DNA of 64,000 bases from Phocaeicola massiliensis B84634 = Timone 84634 = DSM 17679 = JCM 13223 (lineage in GTDB: Bacteria; Bacteroidota; Bacteroidia; Bacteroidales; Bacteroidaceae). The stretch is from positions 822,444 to 886,443 of the forward strand of contig NZ_KB905472.1 in the NCBI RefSeq assembly GCF_000382445.1, written 5' to 3'. Shown piece by piece: positions 1 through 7,445 of this stretch. The stretch's first letter is position 1. Each line of letters starts with the position of its first letter. The notes beneath the pieces are model-generated. The model saw only the letters and a program-made list of their open reading frames with translations. It ran no database searches and was not told where the DNA came from. The position numbers were made by a program, and so were the translations under genes.

Positions 1-1
1 T

Positions 2-925
2 CACTGTATGATATACAAGAACTCCCCGCGTTCTTATAAGGACTTGCCTTTGCGTATTGCAGAATTCGGAACCGTATGCCGTTACGAACAGAGCGGCGAG
101 TTGCACGGGTTGACTCGTGTGCGCAGCTTTACACAAGATGATGCTCACTTGTTCTGCCGCCCCGACCAGGTGAAGGAGGAATTCCTCCGCGTGATGGACA
201 TCATCAATATTGTGTTCAAGTCCATGAACTTTGAAAACGTAGAAGCTCAGATTTCTTTGCGTGACAAAGTGAACCGTGAAAAATATATCGGTAGTGACGA
301 GAATTGGGAAAAGGCTGAACAGGCTATTATTGAAGCTTGTGAGGAAAAGGGATTGACTGCAAAGATAGAATATGGTGAAGCCGCATTCTATGGACCTAAG
401 CTGGACTTCATGGTAAAAGATGCTATCGGTCGCCGTTGGCAGTTGGGTACCATTCAGGTAGACTATAACTTGCCGGAACGTTTCCAATTGGAATATATGG
501 GCTCTGATAACCAAAAGCATCGTCCGGTAATGATTCACCGCGCACCTTTCGGTTCAATGGAACGCTTTGTAGCAGTGTTGATTGAGCATACAGCCGGAAA
601 ATTCCCCTTGTGGCTGACTCCCGAACAAGTCGTTATCCTGCCTATAGCGGATAAGTTCAATGACTATGCCGAGCAGGTGAAAGCCGAGTTGAGAAAATAC
701 GATATCCGCGCTATTGTGGACGGTCGTAACGAAAAGATTGGCCGTAAAATTCGTGACAATGAAATGAAGCGCATTCCTTACCTGCTGATTGTAGGTGAAA
801 AAGAAGCGGCTAACGGTGAAGTTTCGGTTCGCAGACAGGGCGAAGGCGATAAAGGAACCATGAAAATTGAAGAATTCGGAAAAAATATTGCCGAAGAAGT
901 TTCTAATATGATAAATAAATGGTAA
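2..925 (+). CDS. thrS: Threonyl-tRNA synthetase, C-terminal part (5' end outside the window)
   Basis: This is the 3' part of cytosolic threonyl-tRNA synthetase, which charges tRNA-Thr with threonine. The reading frame is open from base 2 to the window edge. The first ATG (base 8) lies inside the catalytic core, so it is not the true start. Class II motif 2 is visible early (FRNE-like stretch around [12 protein letters not shown], then [14 protein letters not shown], the zinc/threonine-binding area). Motif 3 ([16 protein letters not shown]) follows, then the C-terminal anticodon-binding alpha/beta domain beginning near [10 protein letters not shown]. The gene is followed by infC, rpmI and rplT in the same direction, the common order in Bacteroidetes. 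About 117 bp separate it from infC. Confidence 0.97.
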   Translation, partial: HCMIYKNSPRSYKDLPLRIAEFGTVCRYEQSGELHGLTRVRSFTQDDAHLFCRPDQVKEEFLRVMDIINIVFKSMNFENVEAQISLRDKVNREKYIGSDENWEKAEQAIIEACEEKGLTAKIEYGEAAFYGPKLDFMVKDAIGRRWQLGTIQVDYNLPERFQLEYMGSDNQKHRPVMIHRAPFGSMERFVAVLIEHTAGKFPLWLTPEQVVILPIADKFNDYAEQVKAELRKYDIRAIVDGRNEKIGRKIRDNEMKRIPYLLIVGEKEAANGEVSVRRQGEGDKGTMKIEEFGKNIAEEVSNMINKW

Positions 926-1041
926 CTTTGCAGCCGTTTGCAAAAGAATACATGATTAAACTTTTGTATGGACTTTTGCGTTAAGATAAAGAAATAACTA
1001 ATTTAAATAAGAAGAAACAAACAGGAACTAATAGTTTTTTA

Positions 1042-1584
1042 ATGAAGAATGACAGTTTAAAAGGGCAACACAGAATCAATGAACAGATTCGTGCCAAAGA
1101 AGTCCGCATAGTGGGCGATGATGTAGAACCGGCAGTATATCCGATAGCTCAGGCATTAAAGATGGCTGAAGAGCATGAAGCCGATTTAGTTGAAATTTCA
1201 CCCAATGCTGTTCCTCCGGTTTGTAGAATTATTGATTATTCTAAATTTCTTTATCAATTAAAGAAACGTCAAAAGGAACAAAAGGCTAAACAAGTAAAAG
1301 TAAACGTAAAAGAAATCCGTTTCGGACCTCAGACAGATGACCATGATTATAACTTTAAGTTGAAACATGCCATCGGTTTTCTGCAGGATGGAGATAAAGT
1401 TAAAGCTTACGTATTCTTCAAAGGTCGTTCCATTCTTTTTAAGGAACAGGGAGAAGTGTTATTACTTCGTTTTGCCAATGACCTGGAAGAATATGCCAAG
1501 GTAGAGCAGATGCCATTGTTGGAAGGTAAGAGAATGACAATTTCTTTGGCTCCGAAGAAAGCAGGCTCTCCTAAAAAAAGCTGA
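1042..1584 (+). CDS. infC: Translation initiation factor IF-3 (tail cut short by a homopolymer frameshift)
   Basis: IF-3 binds the 30S subunit, checks the start codon and prevents premature 50S joining. The N-domain (about residues 10-80) includes the family signature [10 protein letters not shown] and the linker [23 protein letters not shown]. The C-domain runs to about residue 170 and looks complete. The ATG at 1042 is supported by the standard N-terminus. The reading frame closes at TGA 1582-1584 just after a run of seven A's (1573-1579). Skipping one A would continue through [12 protein letters not shown] to TAA at 1616-1618, a Lys/Ala-rich tail of the kind IF-3 proteins in this group carry. 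Both folded domains precede the slip site, so activity should be kept. A sequencing error in the homopolymer is possible. Confidence 0.95.
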   Translation: MKNDSLKGQHRINEQIRAKEVRIVGDDVEPAVYPIAQALKMAEEHEADLVEISPNAVPPVCRIIDYSKFLYQLKKRQKEQKAKQVKVNVKEIRFGPQTDDHDYNFKLKHAIGFLQDGDKVKAYVFFKGRSILFKEQGEVLLLRFANDLEEYAKVEQMPLLEGKRMTISLAPKKAGSPKKS

Positions 1585-1627
1585 TGCTCCAAAGAAAGCG
1601 GAAGGAACACAAGAATAAAAAGAGTGC

Positions 1628-1652
1628 GTAACGCGCCGGTATAGTGCGTTAC
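1628..1652 (+). promoter_or_regulatory. Hairpin in the infC-rpmI spacer
   Basis: A 7-bp perfect stem (GTAACGC, 1628-1634, pairing with GCGTTAC, 1646-1652) with an 11-nt loop lies between infC and rpmI. No T-run follows, so it is not an intrinsic terminator. In many bacteria L20 represses its own operon by binding leader structures in this region, so an autoregulatory role is possible. The sequence alone does not show it. Confidence 0.3.
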
Positions 1653-1691
1653 CACCTTATTTGAATAATAATTATTTAAAATTAAAACAAG

Positions 1692-1889
1692 ATGCCAAAG
1701 ATCAAGACTAACTCCGGTTCTAAAAAAAGATTCGCTCTTACCGGAACAGGTAAAATCAAGAGAAAGCACGCTTTTCACAGTCACATTCTGACTAAGAAAA
1801 CTAAAAAGCAAAAAAGAAACCTTGTACATTCAGGCTTAGTAGCTAATGCTAACTTGGATCAGGTGAAAGAACTTCTTTGCATGAAGTAA
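1692..1889 (+). CDS. rpmI: 50S ribosomal protein L35
   Basis: A 65-residue, strongly basic ribosomal protein of the large subunit. The N-terminus [14 protein letters not shown] and the central lysine-rich [17 protein letters not shown] stretch are typical of L35, and the length matches the family. It sits between infC and rplT, the universal partner order, and ATG 1692 is the only sensible start. It is presumably co-transcribed with infC and rplT and ends before a 108-bp spacer leading to rplT. Confidence 0.97.
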   Translation: MPKIKTNSGSKKRFALTGTGKIKRKHAFHSHILTKKTKKQKRNLVHSGLVANANLDQVKELLCMK

Positions 1890-1997
1890 TCTAAAGAAAA
1901 AAGCGTAATCGTATTATTTTAAGTATTAACCGAATGTCTTTAGCTTTAAGTTCGCTGTGTGAAACAGGGGCGCTAACATTCAAAAAGAATTAAAACT

Positions 1998-2348
1998 ATG
2001 CCAAGATCAGTAAATCATGTTGCTTCAAAAGCAAGAAGAAAGAAAATTTTAGGTCTTACCAAAGGTTATTTTGGTGCAAGAAAGAATGTATGGACAGTAG
2101 CAAAAAACACTTGGGAAAAGGGTTTGACCTACGCATACCGTGACCGTAAGAACAAGAAACGCAATTTCCGTGCTTTGTGGATTCAGCGTATCAATGCTGC
2201 TGCTCGTCTGGAAGGAATGTCTTATTCTAAATTGATGGGTGCATTGCATAAAGCAGGTATTGAAATCAACCGCAAAGTGTTGGCTGATTTAGCTATGAAT
2301 CATCCGGAAGCATTTAAGGCTGTTGTTGCTAAAGCAAAAGCTGCTTAA
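1998..2348 (+). CDS. rplT: 50S ribosomal protein L20
   Basis: L20 is an early-binding 23S rRNA protein required for assembly of the large subunit and, in several bacteria, a repressor of the infC-rpmI-rplT operon. The 116-residue length and the motifs [28 protein letters not shown] and the helical [21 protein letters not shown] are diagnostic. It is the last gene of the cluster and is followed within 50 bp by an intrinsic terminator. Confidence 0.97.
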   Translation: MPRSVNHVASKARRKKILGLTKGYFGARKNVWTVAKNTWEKGLTYAYRDRKNKKRNFRALWIQRINAAARLEGMSYSKLMGALHKAGIEINRKVLADLAMNHPEAFKAVVAKAKAA

Positions 2349-2394
2349 ATATAACTGTCGGTAAGATTGTTATTACAAGACATATTATAATTAA

Positions 2395-2427
2395 AGAGTC
2401 ATCTCATAAGAGGTGGCTCTTTTTTTA
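2395..2427 (+). terminator. Intrinsic terminator after rplT
   Basis: An 11-bp stem (2395-2405 with 2410-2420, two G-T wobbles) closes a 4-nt loop and is followed directly by a T-run (2420-2426). It ends the thrS/infC/rpmI/rplT transcription unit. Confidence 0.9.
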
Positions 2428-2553
2428 TTTTTATATGTGACAGGGAGAATCAGTTCCCGACTATGGTAAATAGAGATGAATAGCCAATCAATCGGAATGA
2501 CAGATAGTTACTATATTCCTTATGAATTTTAACAAAGAAAATTCTTCTTACTC

Positions 2554-2584
2554 TTGGTTATATCATAAAAAGGCTGTATATTTG
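2554..2584 (+). promoter_or_regulatory. Bacteroidota promoter for the downstream small RNA
   Basis: The -7 box TATATTTG (2577-2584) matches TAnnTTTG. TTGG at 2554-2557 lies 19 bp upstream in place of the -33 TTTG element. Transcription would start near 2591. No open reading frame follows before the terminator at 2790-2828. Confidence 0.75.
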
Positions 2585-2590
2585 TCATAC

Positions 2591-2828
2591 AGAAAGAGAT
2601 GAAAAGCGAGCCGCATTAGTTGGATTGGGAAACTCATCAAACTAATCTGAAAACCGAGACAACGCTTCATCTTCCAATGGCGGGCCACGCCTTCGGGTAG
2701 CATTTATGCCGGTGGATTACAAAGGGAGAGAGCACTCAAAACCTGTCATTCGGAGTTTCATCGCATCACTGGTGCGGCTTCATTATAAGGCGATGCTAAT
2801 TCAAAAGATTAGCATCGCTTCTTTTTTA
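2591..2828 (+). ncRNA. Bacteroidales-1 RNA (putative 6S RNA)
   Basis: About 238 nt bounded by a Bacteroidota promoter and a strong terminator, without coding potential. AGCCGCA (2609-2615) pairs with TGCGGCT (2773-2779), forming a long-range stem that encloses the centre, and a local hairpin TTAGTT/AACTAA lies near the 5' side. The described Bacteroidales-1 motif has exactly this setting: downstream of the L20 gene, with a Bacteroidota-type promoter and a 3' terminator. It has been proposed to be the 6S RNA of this order, which binds RNA polymerase. The identification rests mainly on position, size and boundaries, because no covariance search was possible. Confidence 0.75.
2790..2828 (+). terminator. 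Terminator of the Bacteroidales-1 RNA
   Basis: A perfect 11-bp stem (2790-2800 with 2808-2818), a 7-nt loop and a T-rich tail (2819-2827). It lies 37 bp before the next start codon, so it also separates that gene from upstream transcription. Confidence 0.9.
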
Positions 2829-2864
2829 TAAAATAAATGGTCTGAAAGATTAATGTAAACGCTT

Positions 2865-3626
2865 ATGATATTTTATTTTTCCGGTACGGGAAATTCGGCT
2901 TGGGTTGCCCGGCAAATTGCAAAAGCTCAGCAAGAAGAGTTGTTGGCCATTGCTGAAGAAATAAATAAAAATAAAGAGTATGCCTTAAAAGACGGTGAGA
3001 AAGTCGGCTTTGTTTTCCCTGTGTATGCATGGGGTCCTCCCGGAATAGTGCTTCGTTTTATCCGTCAATTAAAGATGAAGAATCCGGAGTATCTTTTTTT
3101 TGTTTGCACCTGTGGAGATGATACGGGGCGTACTGCCCAGGTTTTTTCATCTGCTATTCGGAGAAAAGGATGGCACTGCGTGGCAGGCTACTCTGTTACG
3201 ATGCCCAATACTTATGTTTCCTTACCGGGATTTGATGTTGATGCCGAGGATGTGGAGGAACAGAAAGTACAGAATGCAATGGCACGTCTTGACTTTATCA
3301 ATGGCGAACTGGCCGGTAGGATACACATGAAACATTTCAATTGCCACGAAGGAGCGTTGCCGTTTACCAAGACATATCTACTTAGACCGCTTTTCAATAC
3401 CTTTTTAATGTCTCCCAAACCTTTTTATGCAACGGATGCCTGCATTGCTTGTAAAAAATGCGAGAAAGTTTGTCCGGTACATAATATAGAAGTAACCGAT
3501 AAGCCCCAATGGGGCAATAACTGCACCCAATGTTTGGGATGCTATCATATTTGTCCTTTGCACGCGGTGCAATATGGTAAGGCAACACGTGCTAAAGGGC
3601 AATATAAAAGATTCTTAAAGAAGTAG
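2865..3626 (+). CDS. EFR1-type flavodoxin/ferredoxin fusion protein
   Basis: A 253-residue cytosolic electron-transfer protein. The N-terminal half is flavodoxin-like: FYFSGTGNSAWVA is the FMN phosphate-binding loop and VFPVYAWGPP follows. The C-terminal third has two 4Fe-4S ferredoxin motifs, CIACKKCEKVCP and CTQCLGCYHICP. This order is the EFR1 architecture common in anaerobes. The redox partner is unknown. The gene is preceded by a terminator and is convergent with mltG, with only 8 bp between stop codons, so it is probably transcribed alone. Confidence 0.88.
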   Translation: MIFYFSGTGNSAWVARQIAKAQQEELLAIAEEINKNKEYALKDGEKVGFVFPVYAWGPPGIVLRFIRQLKMKNPEYLFFVCTCGDDTGRTAQVFSSAIRRKGWHCVAGYSVTMPNTYVSLPGFDVDAEDVEEQKVQNAMARLDFINGELAGRIHMKHFNCHEGALPFTKTYLLRPLFNTFLMSPKPFYATDACIACKKCEKVCPVHNIEVTDKPQWGNNCTQCLGCYHICPLHAVQYGKATRAKGQYKRFLKK

Positions 3627-3634
3627 GGCGGTTT

Positions 3635-4669
3635 TTATTTTATCCTTCTTTTATTAAGCTCCTGTTGGTATCGACGGGCATTTGCCATGTGCTGTGACAG
3701 GGTAGCAGCAAAGTTATGAGTACCCGAAAAGTCCTCTTTGGCACACATATAAATGAAATTGTGGTGCGTATAATTCAATACACTTTCCAATCCCTGAATA
3801 GACGGTATGCGTATCGGTCCGGGAGGGAGGCCGGCGTATTTGTAAGTATTATAAGGAGAATCGACAGCCAGATGCTTGTTGAGGATACGTTTTAATCCGA
3901 ACTCCTGCAACCCGAACTTCACGGTGGGGTCTGCTTGCAGCAACATACCCTTGTTCAAGCGATTAATGTAAAGTCCGGCAACCATCGGCTTTTCCGCGTT
4001 GTTGGCCGTTTCTTCTTCCACTATGGAGGCAAGTGTTGCCACTTCTTCGGGCGAGAGACCGATGTTTGCTGCTTTGCCCCGTCTTTCCTTGTTCCAAAAG
4101 GCGGCATGCTCTTTCTGCATACGTTTCATAAAAGCGTCAGCACTCATGTTCCAATACACTTCGTATGTATTGGGAATGAAAAGGGCAGGGAGGGTCTCTT
4201 TGGTATATCCCATTTGAGTATAATAACTGCTGTCGGCAAGTAATCGGGCTATTTCCACAGAATCAATCATGAGCTGGCGGGCGACAGTGCGTGCCAGTCT
4301 GTCCAAGGTGCGTACGCTGGGGATGGTGAGATTGACCGGAGTCTGATATCCCATCGAAAGGCGGCGATAAAGATAGCGCATATTGTCTTCAGGACGGATG
4401 GCATACCGTCCTGTGCGTATGTTTTCTCCGTAATTTCCTCTTTCTGCCTGGAATTTGAAGCCATACATGGTTTTAGGATGTCCTGTCGACTCTATTTTGC
4501 TATAAATGGAATCCAAATTATCATCTCTGTCAATATAGATATAAGCAGTTTTTGATAAGTTGAACTGTCGGGAGAAGAAATAATAGTAAACCGTTCCGGC
4601 ACTTCCTGCTCCGGCAAGCATAATTATCAATATAACTATTACTAAAATATTACGTTTCTTTTTATCCAT
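3635..4669 (-). CDS. mltG: Endolytic murein transglycosylase MltG (YceG-like)
   Basis: An inner-membrane enzyme that cleaves nascent peptidoglycan strands and sets their length. After a short basic N-terminus there is one transmembrane helix (ILVIVILIIMLAGAGSAG), then a LysM-like region and the YceG catalytic domain. The motif ASIVEEET contains the expected catalytic Glu, followed by AGLYINRLNKGMLLQADPTV, a strongly conserved block. The frame extends upstream only to a TTG at 4678. The ATG at 4669 gives MDKKKRN and lies about 16 nt after the predicted transcription start, so I chose it. The length (about 344 aa) is normal. Confidence 0.95.
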   Translation of the reverse strand: MDKKKRNILVIVILIIMLAGAGSAGTVYYYFFSRQFNLSKTAYIYIDRDDNLDSIYSKIESTGHPKTMYGFKFQAERGNYGENIRTGRYAIRPEDNMRYLYRRLSMGYQTPVNLTIPSVRTLDRLARTVARQLMIDSVEIARLLADSSYYTQMGYTKETLPALFIPNTYEVYWNMSADAFMKRMQKEHAAFWNKERRGKAANIGLSPEEVATLASIVEEETANNAEKPMVAGLYINRLNKGMLLQADPTVKFGLQEFGLKRILNKHLAVDSPYNTYKYAGLPPGPIRIPSIQGLESVLNYTHHNFIYMCAKEDFSGTHNFAATLSQHMANARRYQQELNKRRIK

Positions 4670-4691
4670 TGCTGTCAATTTGTTTTCGGTG

Positions 4692-4699
4692 CAAAGATA
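4692..4699 (-). promoter_or_regulatory. -7 box of the mltG promoter
   Basis: TATCTTTG on the minus strand (TAnnTTTG) lies 22 bp upstream of the mltG ATG. No clear -33 TTTG is present. Confidence 0.6.
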
Positions 4700-4826
4700 G
4701 GTAAATATACGTGAGTTCTGTGTAAGAGTTTATAGAAAAAAGTCCGGTCGTCAGATGATACTCTGTCATCTTTACCTTTGAAAAGCAATTGGCTTCCATA
4801 CATAAAGCCGGTCGACTCTTGATGTA

Positions 4827-4885
4827 TTTATGAATTTCTGCCACTGATTTATTAATCGGTGCCGGAAATTCATAAATCAGTGGCA
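4827..4885. repeat. Two interlocked perfect inverted repeats
   Basis: Arm A (4827-4838, TTTATGAATTTC) is perfectly complementary to A' (4865-4876). Arm B (4839-4851, TGCCACTGATTTA) is perfectly complementary to B' (4873-4885). The order A-B-A'-B' is not nested, and A' and B' share four bases. The two hairpins are therefore mutually exclusive, or could form a pseudoknot in RNA. The element lies in the 0.8-kb space between mltG and the next operon, and no reading frame covers it. Confidence 0.8.
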
Positions 4886-5086
4886 CGGTTTATCAGGTCA
4901 ATGCCGATGATTAATGAAGACAACGGACGGCTGTGAAGAATGTATCAGCCTGTCGGATGAAATATCTATTGATTCGTTTGGGTTATTAAGCTGAAATCTT
5001 GTGTATGATTGTGGAAACTCCCTAAAAAACAGGAGGTACGGATGCAAAAAAAAGGCTTTTACCATATACCTTAAAGAAATTTGTAT

Positions 5087-5094
5087 TATCTTTG
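5087..5094 (+). promoter_or_regulatory. -7 box ahead of a candidate structured RNA
   Basis: TATCTTTG matches TAnnTTTG and would start transcription near 5101. A -33 TTTG is not evident at the usual distance. Confidence 0.5.
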
Positions 5095-5100
5095 CAACAT

Positions 5101-5379
5101 CCAGCTGGCCCAGTGGGGTTTGGTGGGATCTTGATATTAAGAAAAAGGCGTTTACCAAACGTTATCGTCTACGTTCAAACTTCGCAACTTTGAAACCTTC
5201 AAGATGATACGGCAACGGGGAACGTCCACTAAAGGTGTAGTGTCTAAACATTGTGCTCTGCGCGGTGTTCTGTATATCCATCTTGGCGTGGGCTAGCTGC
5301 GTTGCTTATCCTTGAAGGTGGGCAATGCGAAGGCCTGAACGTGGGATAAGCAGAAGTACAGACTCCCACGCTTTTTTTA
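5101..5379 (+). ncRNA. Candidate structured noncoding RNA of unknown class
   Basis: About 279 nt without a convincing reading frame, starting after a -7 box and ending in a T-run (5372-5378). Visible pairings are CGTTT/AAACG (about 5149-5161), CAAGATG (5200-5206) with CATCTTG (5279-5285) extended by ATAC/GTAT (5207-5210/5272-5275), GCGTGGG (5286-5292) with CCCACGC (5365-5371), and inside it GCTTATCC (5304-5311) with GGATAAGC (5344-5351). The last long-range stem ends directly at the T-run, so the 3' domain doubles as a terminator. Signatures of tmRNA, RNase P RNA and 4.5S RNA are absent. It lies 87 bp before the lipoprotein operon, so a leader RNA controlling that operon is an alternative. 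Confidence 0.55.
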
Positions 5380-5465
5380 TGTATTGCTGAATCCGGGGAG
5401 TCTATAAGCTCTCAACACATTTATAAGACAGTCTACAAAAGGGTGGACTTTAAACCCCGGAAAAA

Positions 5466-6110
5466 ATGAAACACAATGGCTTAATTTCTGCAATTGCATG
5501 CTGTGCCTGCACTTTGGCGATGTTTATGACTTCTTGTACGAAAAAGGTATATGTACCTGCCCAAAACACAACTGTTTCTGCACCTACTACCCCCAGATTG
5601 CCCAATGGTGAAGTAGAACTTACCACATTTTGTATTGATGATGCCTATGATAAACCGGGCGAATATATGGCAGGTCTTGGCATTGCTGAAGATCGTCCCG
5701 ACCGCGCAAGAGCCATCACCGACGCCAACCGCGTAGCCATTGCCGACATTGCATCTCGCTATGTGGGCATGATAAAGAATGCGATAGAAGATTACAGTAA
5801 GGATACCAATGTTCCGAGTAGCAAGAAAATGTATGAAAGTTCATTGGAAGGCGGTGCTAAAGCCATAGGTACAAAAGTGATAGACAAATATGCTAATGCC
5901 GTATGCCGCAAGTTTACGCAAAGTGCTACCGGTGGGTATGTGGGCTATGTAGCAGTACATGTATTGTTGGAAGATGCCAAGAAAGGGCTTGCCGAAGAGT
6001 TGGAAGTCCGCAAGGTAGACTACGATAAGAAAAAATTCTTCGAGAAGATGGATAAGGAATTGGCAGCCAGTGCAGCCAAGCAGAAGGAAGAAGTGGATGC
6101 AATGAAATAG
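5466..6110 (+). CDS. LPP20-like lipoprotein, first gene of an envelope operon
   Basis: A 214-residue predicted lipoprotein. The signal peptide ends in a lipobox (FMTSC, Cys at about residue 24), so it is probably anchored in the outer membrane. The central region has the pattern of LPP20-type domains: a glycine-containing strand (YMAGLGIAED) followed by an Ala/Arg-rich helix (DRARAITDANRVAIADIASRYVG) and a later strand ending in GYVAVHVLLED. The C-terminus is charged and probably helical. The next two genes also carry parts of this pattern. The spacing to the next gene is 10 bp, so they form one operon. The biochemical role is unknown. Confidence 0.8.
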   Translation: MKHNGLISAIACCACTLAMFMTSCTKKVYVPAQNTTVSAPTTPRLPNGEVELTTFCIDDAYDKPGEYMAGLGIAEDRPDRARAITDANRVAIADIASRYVGMIKNAIEDYSKDTNVPSSKKMYESSLEGGAKAIGTKVIDKYANAVCRKFTQSATGGYVGYVAVHVLLEDAKKGLAEELEVRKVDYDKKKFFEKMDKELAASAAKQKEEVDAMK

Positions 6111-6120
6111 TATCAGGATA

Positions 6121-6546
6121 ATGAAACGCTATCTGCTCTTTTTGTTGCTGCTGAGCAAGACCCTTTTCGGCTATGCCCAGCAGCTTCCCGACTGGGTACT
6201 GTCGCCTCCCGCACGCACACATACTTATTATTACAGAGTGTCTCAAGGGACAGGGCTGACGGAGGAAGAGGCCGGGAGGAAAGCTTTTGTCATGGCCATC
6301 ATGGAGAGTGCTTTTGCCATAGGAATTCCTGTAGATGTGAAGAAACTGGAAAAACTGCAAGGTGACAGTCTCTTGATGGAGACCTCTCGTTACGTGAAAA
6401 TCCCCATAAACAAGGTATGCCAATGCACCGAATCGCTTGTTACCAGGCGCGGCTATCGAGTTTATGTATTGTGTCAGGTAGCCAATGACGTACATACGCT
6501 TCCGGCTTTCAAATCATTTAACTGTATAACTAATAAAGAAGAATGA
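6121..6546 (+). CDS. Small exported LPP20-like protein
   Basis: A 141-residue protein with a cleavable signal peptide (LLFLLLLSKTLFGYAQ). The mature part starts with LPDWVLSPP and then a strand (YYRVSQGTGLT) plus helix (EEEAGRKAFVMAIMESAFAIG), similar to the preceding lipoprotein. It ends in a strand RVYVLCQV. No lipobox cysteine is seen, so it is probably periplasmic. It starts 10 bp after the previous gene, and its stop overlaps the next start (ATGA), which indicates translational coupling. Its function is not known. Confidence 0.72.
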   Translation: MKRYLLFLLLLSKTLFGYAQQLPDWVLSPPARTHTYYYRVSQGTGLTEEEAGRKAFVMAIMESAFAIGIPVDVKKLEKLQGDSLLMETSRYVKIPINKVCQCTESLVTRRGYRVYVLCQVANDVHTLPAFKSFNCITNKEE

Positions 6547-7418
6547 AAAAACTTGCATTCCTCACGGCACTCATGCTGATTGGCATGAATGCCTTTTCCC
6601 AAGCCGTAACAGAACTTCGCCCCTTCTGGGTAAAACAAGTGCCTCAAATACCCGTAGGAGCCAATTACTTTGTGAACTGGGGCGTAGGCGAAGGCCGTAC
6701 AGAGACAGAAGCCACCAACATGGCTTGGGCAGATGCTCTGCAGAAGTCTTTGCATGAACTGGGCGTAGTAGGCATTACGGCACAAGATATCAATGCCGTG
6801 GCAATGAACGGAATCAATGCCGTAGTAAAATTCAACCGTATGAAGAGACGTATCGTAACTTCTACAGAACCTATTGTCTTGTCCGCCAACCGGGTGAAGA
6901 TATACATTCTAATACAAGTGCAGCGTAACGTGAACGGTCCGGATGACTTCTATTCGCTGAACACCGCAAACTTCAAAGATACATCGTTCAACAAGAAGAT
7001 GAAGGGCTACAATGCCCAGCTCACCGGACGTTATCCCTTCTCGGCCCGCGTCTTTGTGCCCGGCATGGCACAGCTGCACAAAGGCAGTATGGGGAAGGGG
7101 CTTTTTTTTATCATAAGCGAAGCCGCCTGTGTAGGCGGAATCGTAGCAACGGAGTGTATGCGTGCTTCCTACGACTCCAAGATAAAATCCACGCACGATG
7201 CCGGGAAAATCCGCAGCTATGCCGACAAACGTGACAATTGTGCTAACGTGCGAAATGGATTCATTGCCGGTGCCGCCGTGCTCTACGTATGGAACGTGAT
7301 AGACGGTATTGCCGCCAAAGGCAAGAAGAAAGGAATTGCCTTAGGAGATGCCCAATTGCGCATGGCTCCCTATGCATCGCCCCAAAGCGGAGGCATTGCT
7401 CTGGCACTCCGTTTCTAA
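6543..7418 (+). CDS. Exported protein with LPP20-like N-domain and a membrane-associated C-domain
   Basis: A 291-residue protein with a signal peptide (LAFLTALMLIGMNAFSQ). Residues about 25-130 repeat the layout of the two preceding proteins: PFWVKQVP, then a VNWGVGEGRTETEATNMAWADALQ-type strand and helix, then a strand VKIYILIQVQ. From about residue 155 there is a second part, FVPGMAQLHKGSMGKGLFFI followed by hydrophobic helices and FIAGAAVLYVWNVIDG. That arrangement recalls DUF5683-type proteins, which have a conserved PG-Q-GK-K stretch before membrane helices. It overlaps the gene before by 4 bp. The function is unknown. Confidence 0.75.
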   Translation: MKKLAFLTALMLIGMNAFSQAVTELRPFWVKQVPQIPVGANYFVNWGVGEGRTETEATNMAWADALQKSLHELGVVGITAQDINAVAMNGINAVVKFNRMKRRIVTSTEPIVLSANRVKIYILIQVQRNVNGPDDFYSLNTANFKDTSFNKKMKGYNAQLTGRYPFSARVFVPGMAQLHKGSMGKGLFFIISEAACVGGIVATECMRASYDSKIKSTHDAGKIRSYADKRDNCANVRNGFIAGAAVLYVWNVIDGIAAKGKKKGIALGDAQLRMAPYASPQSGGIALALRF

Positions 7419-7445
7419 ATCAAGTTAATGTATAAAACAATAGCT

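Noticed and set aside
5101-5379. tmRNA, RNase P RNA or 4.5S RNA
   Set aside because: The conserved cores of these RNAs (tRNA-like end and tag frame, P4 core, SRP tetraloop region) are not visible.
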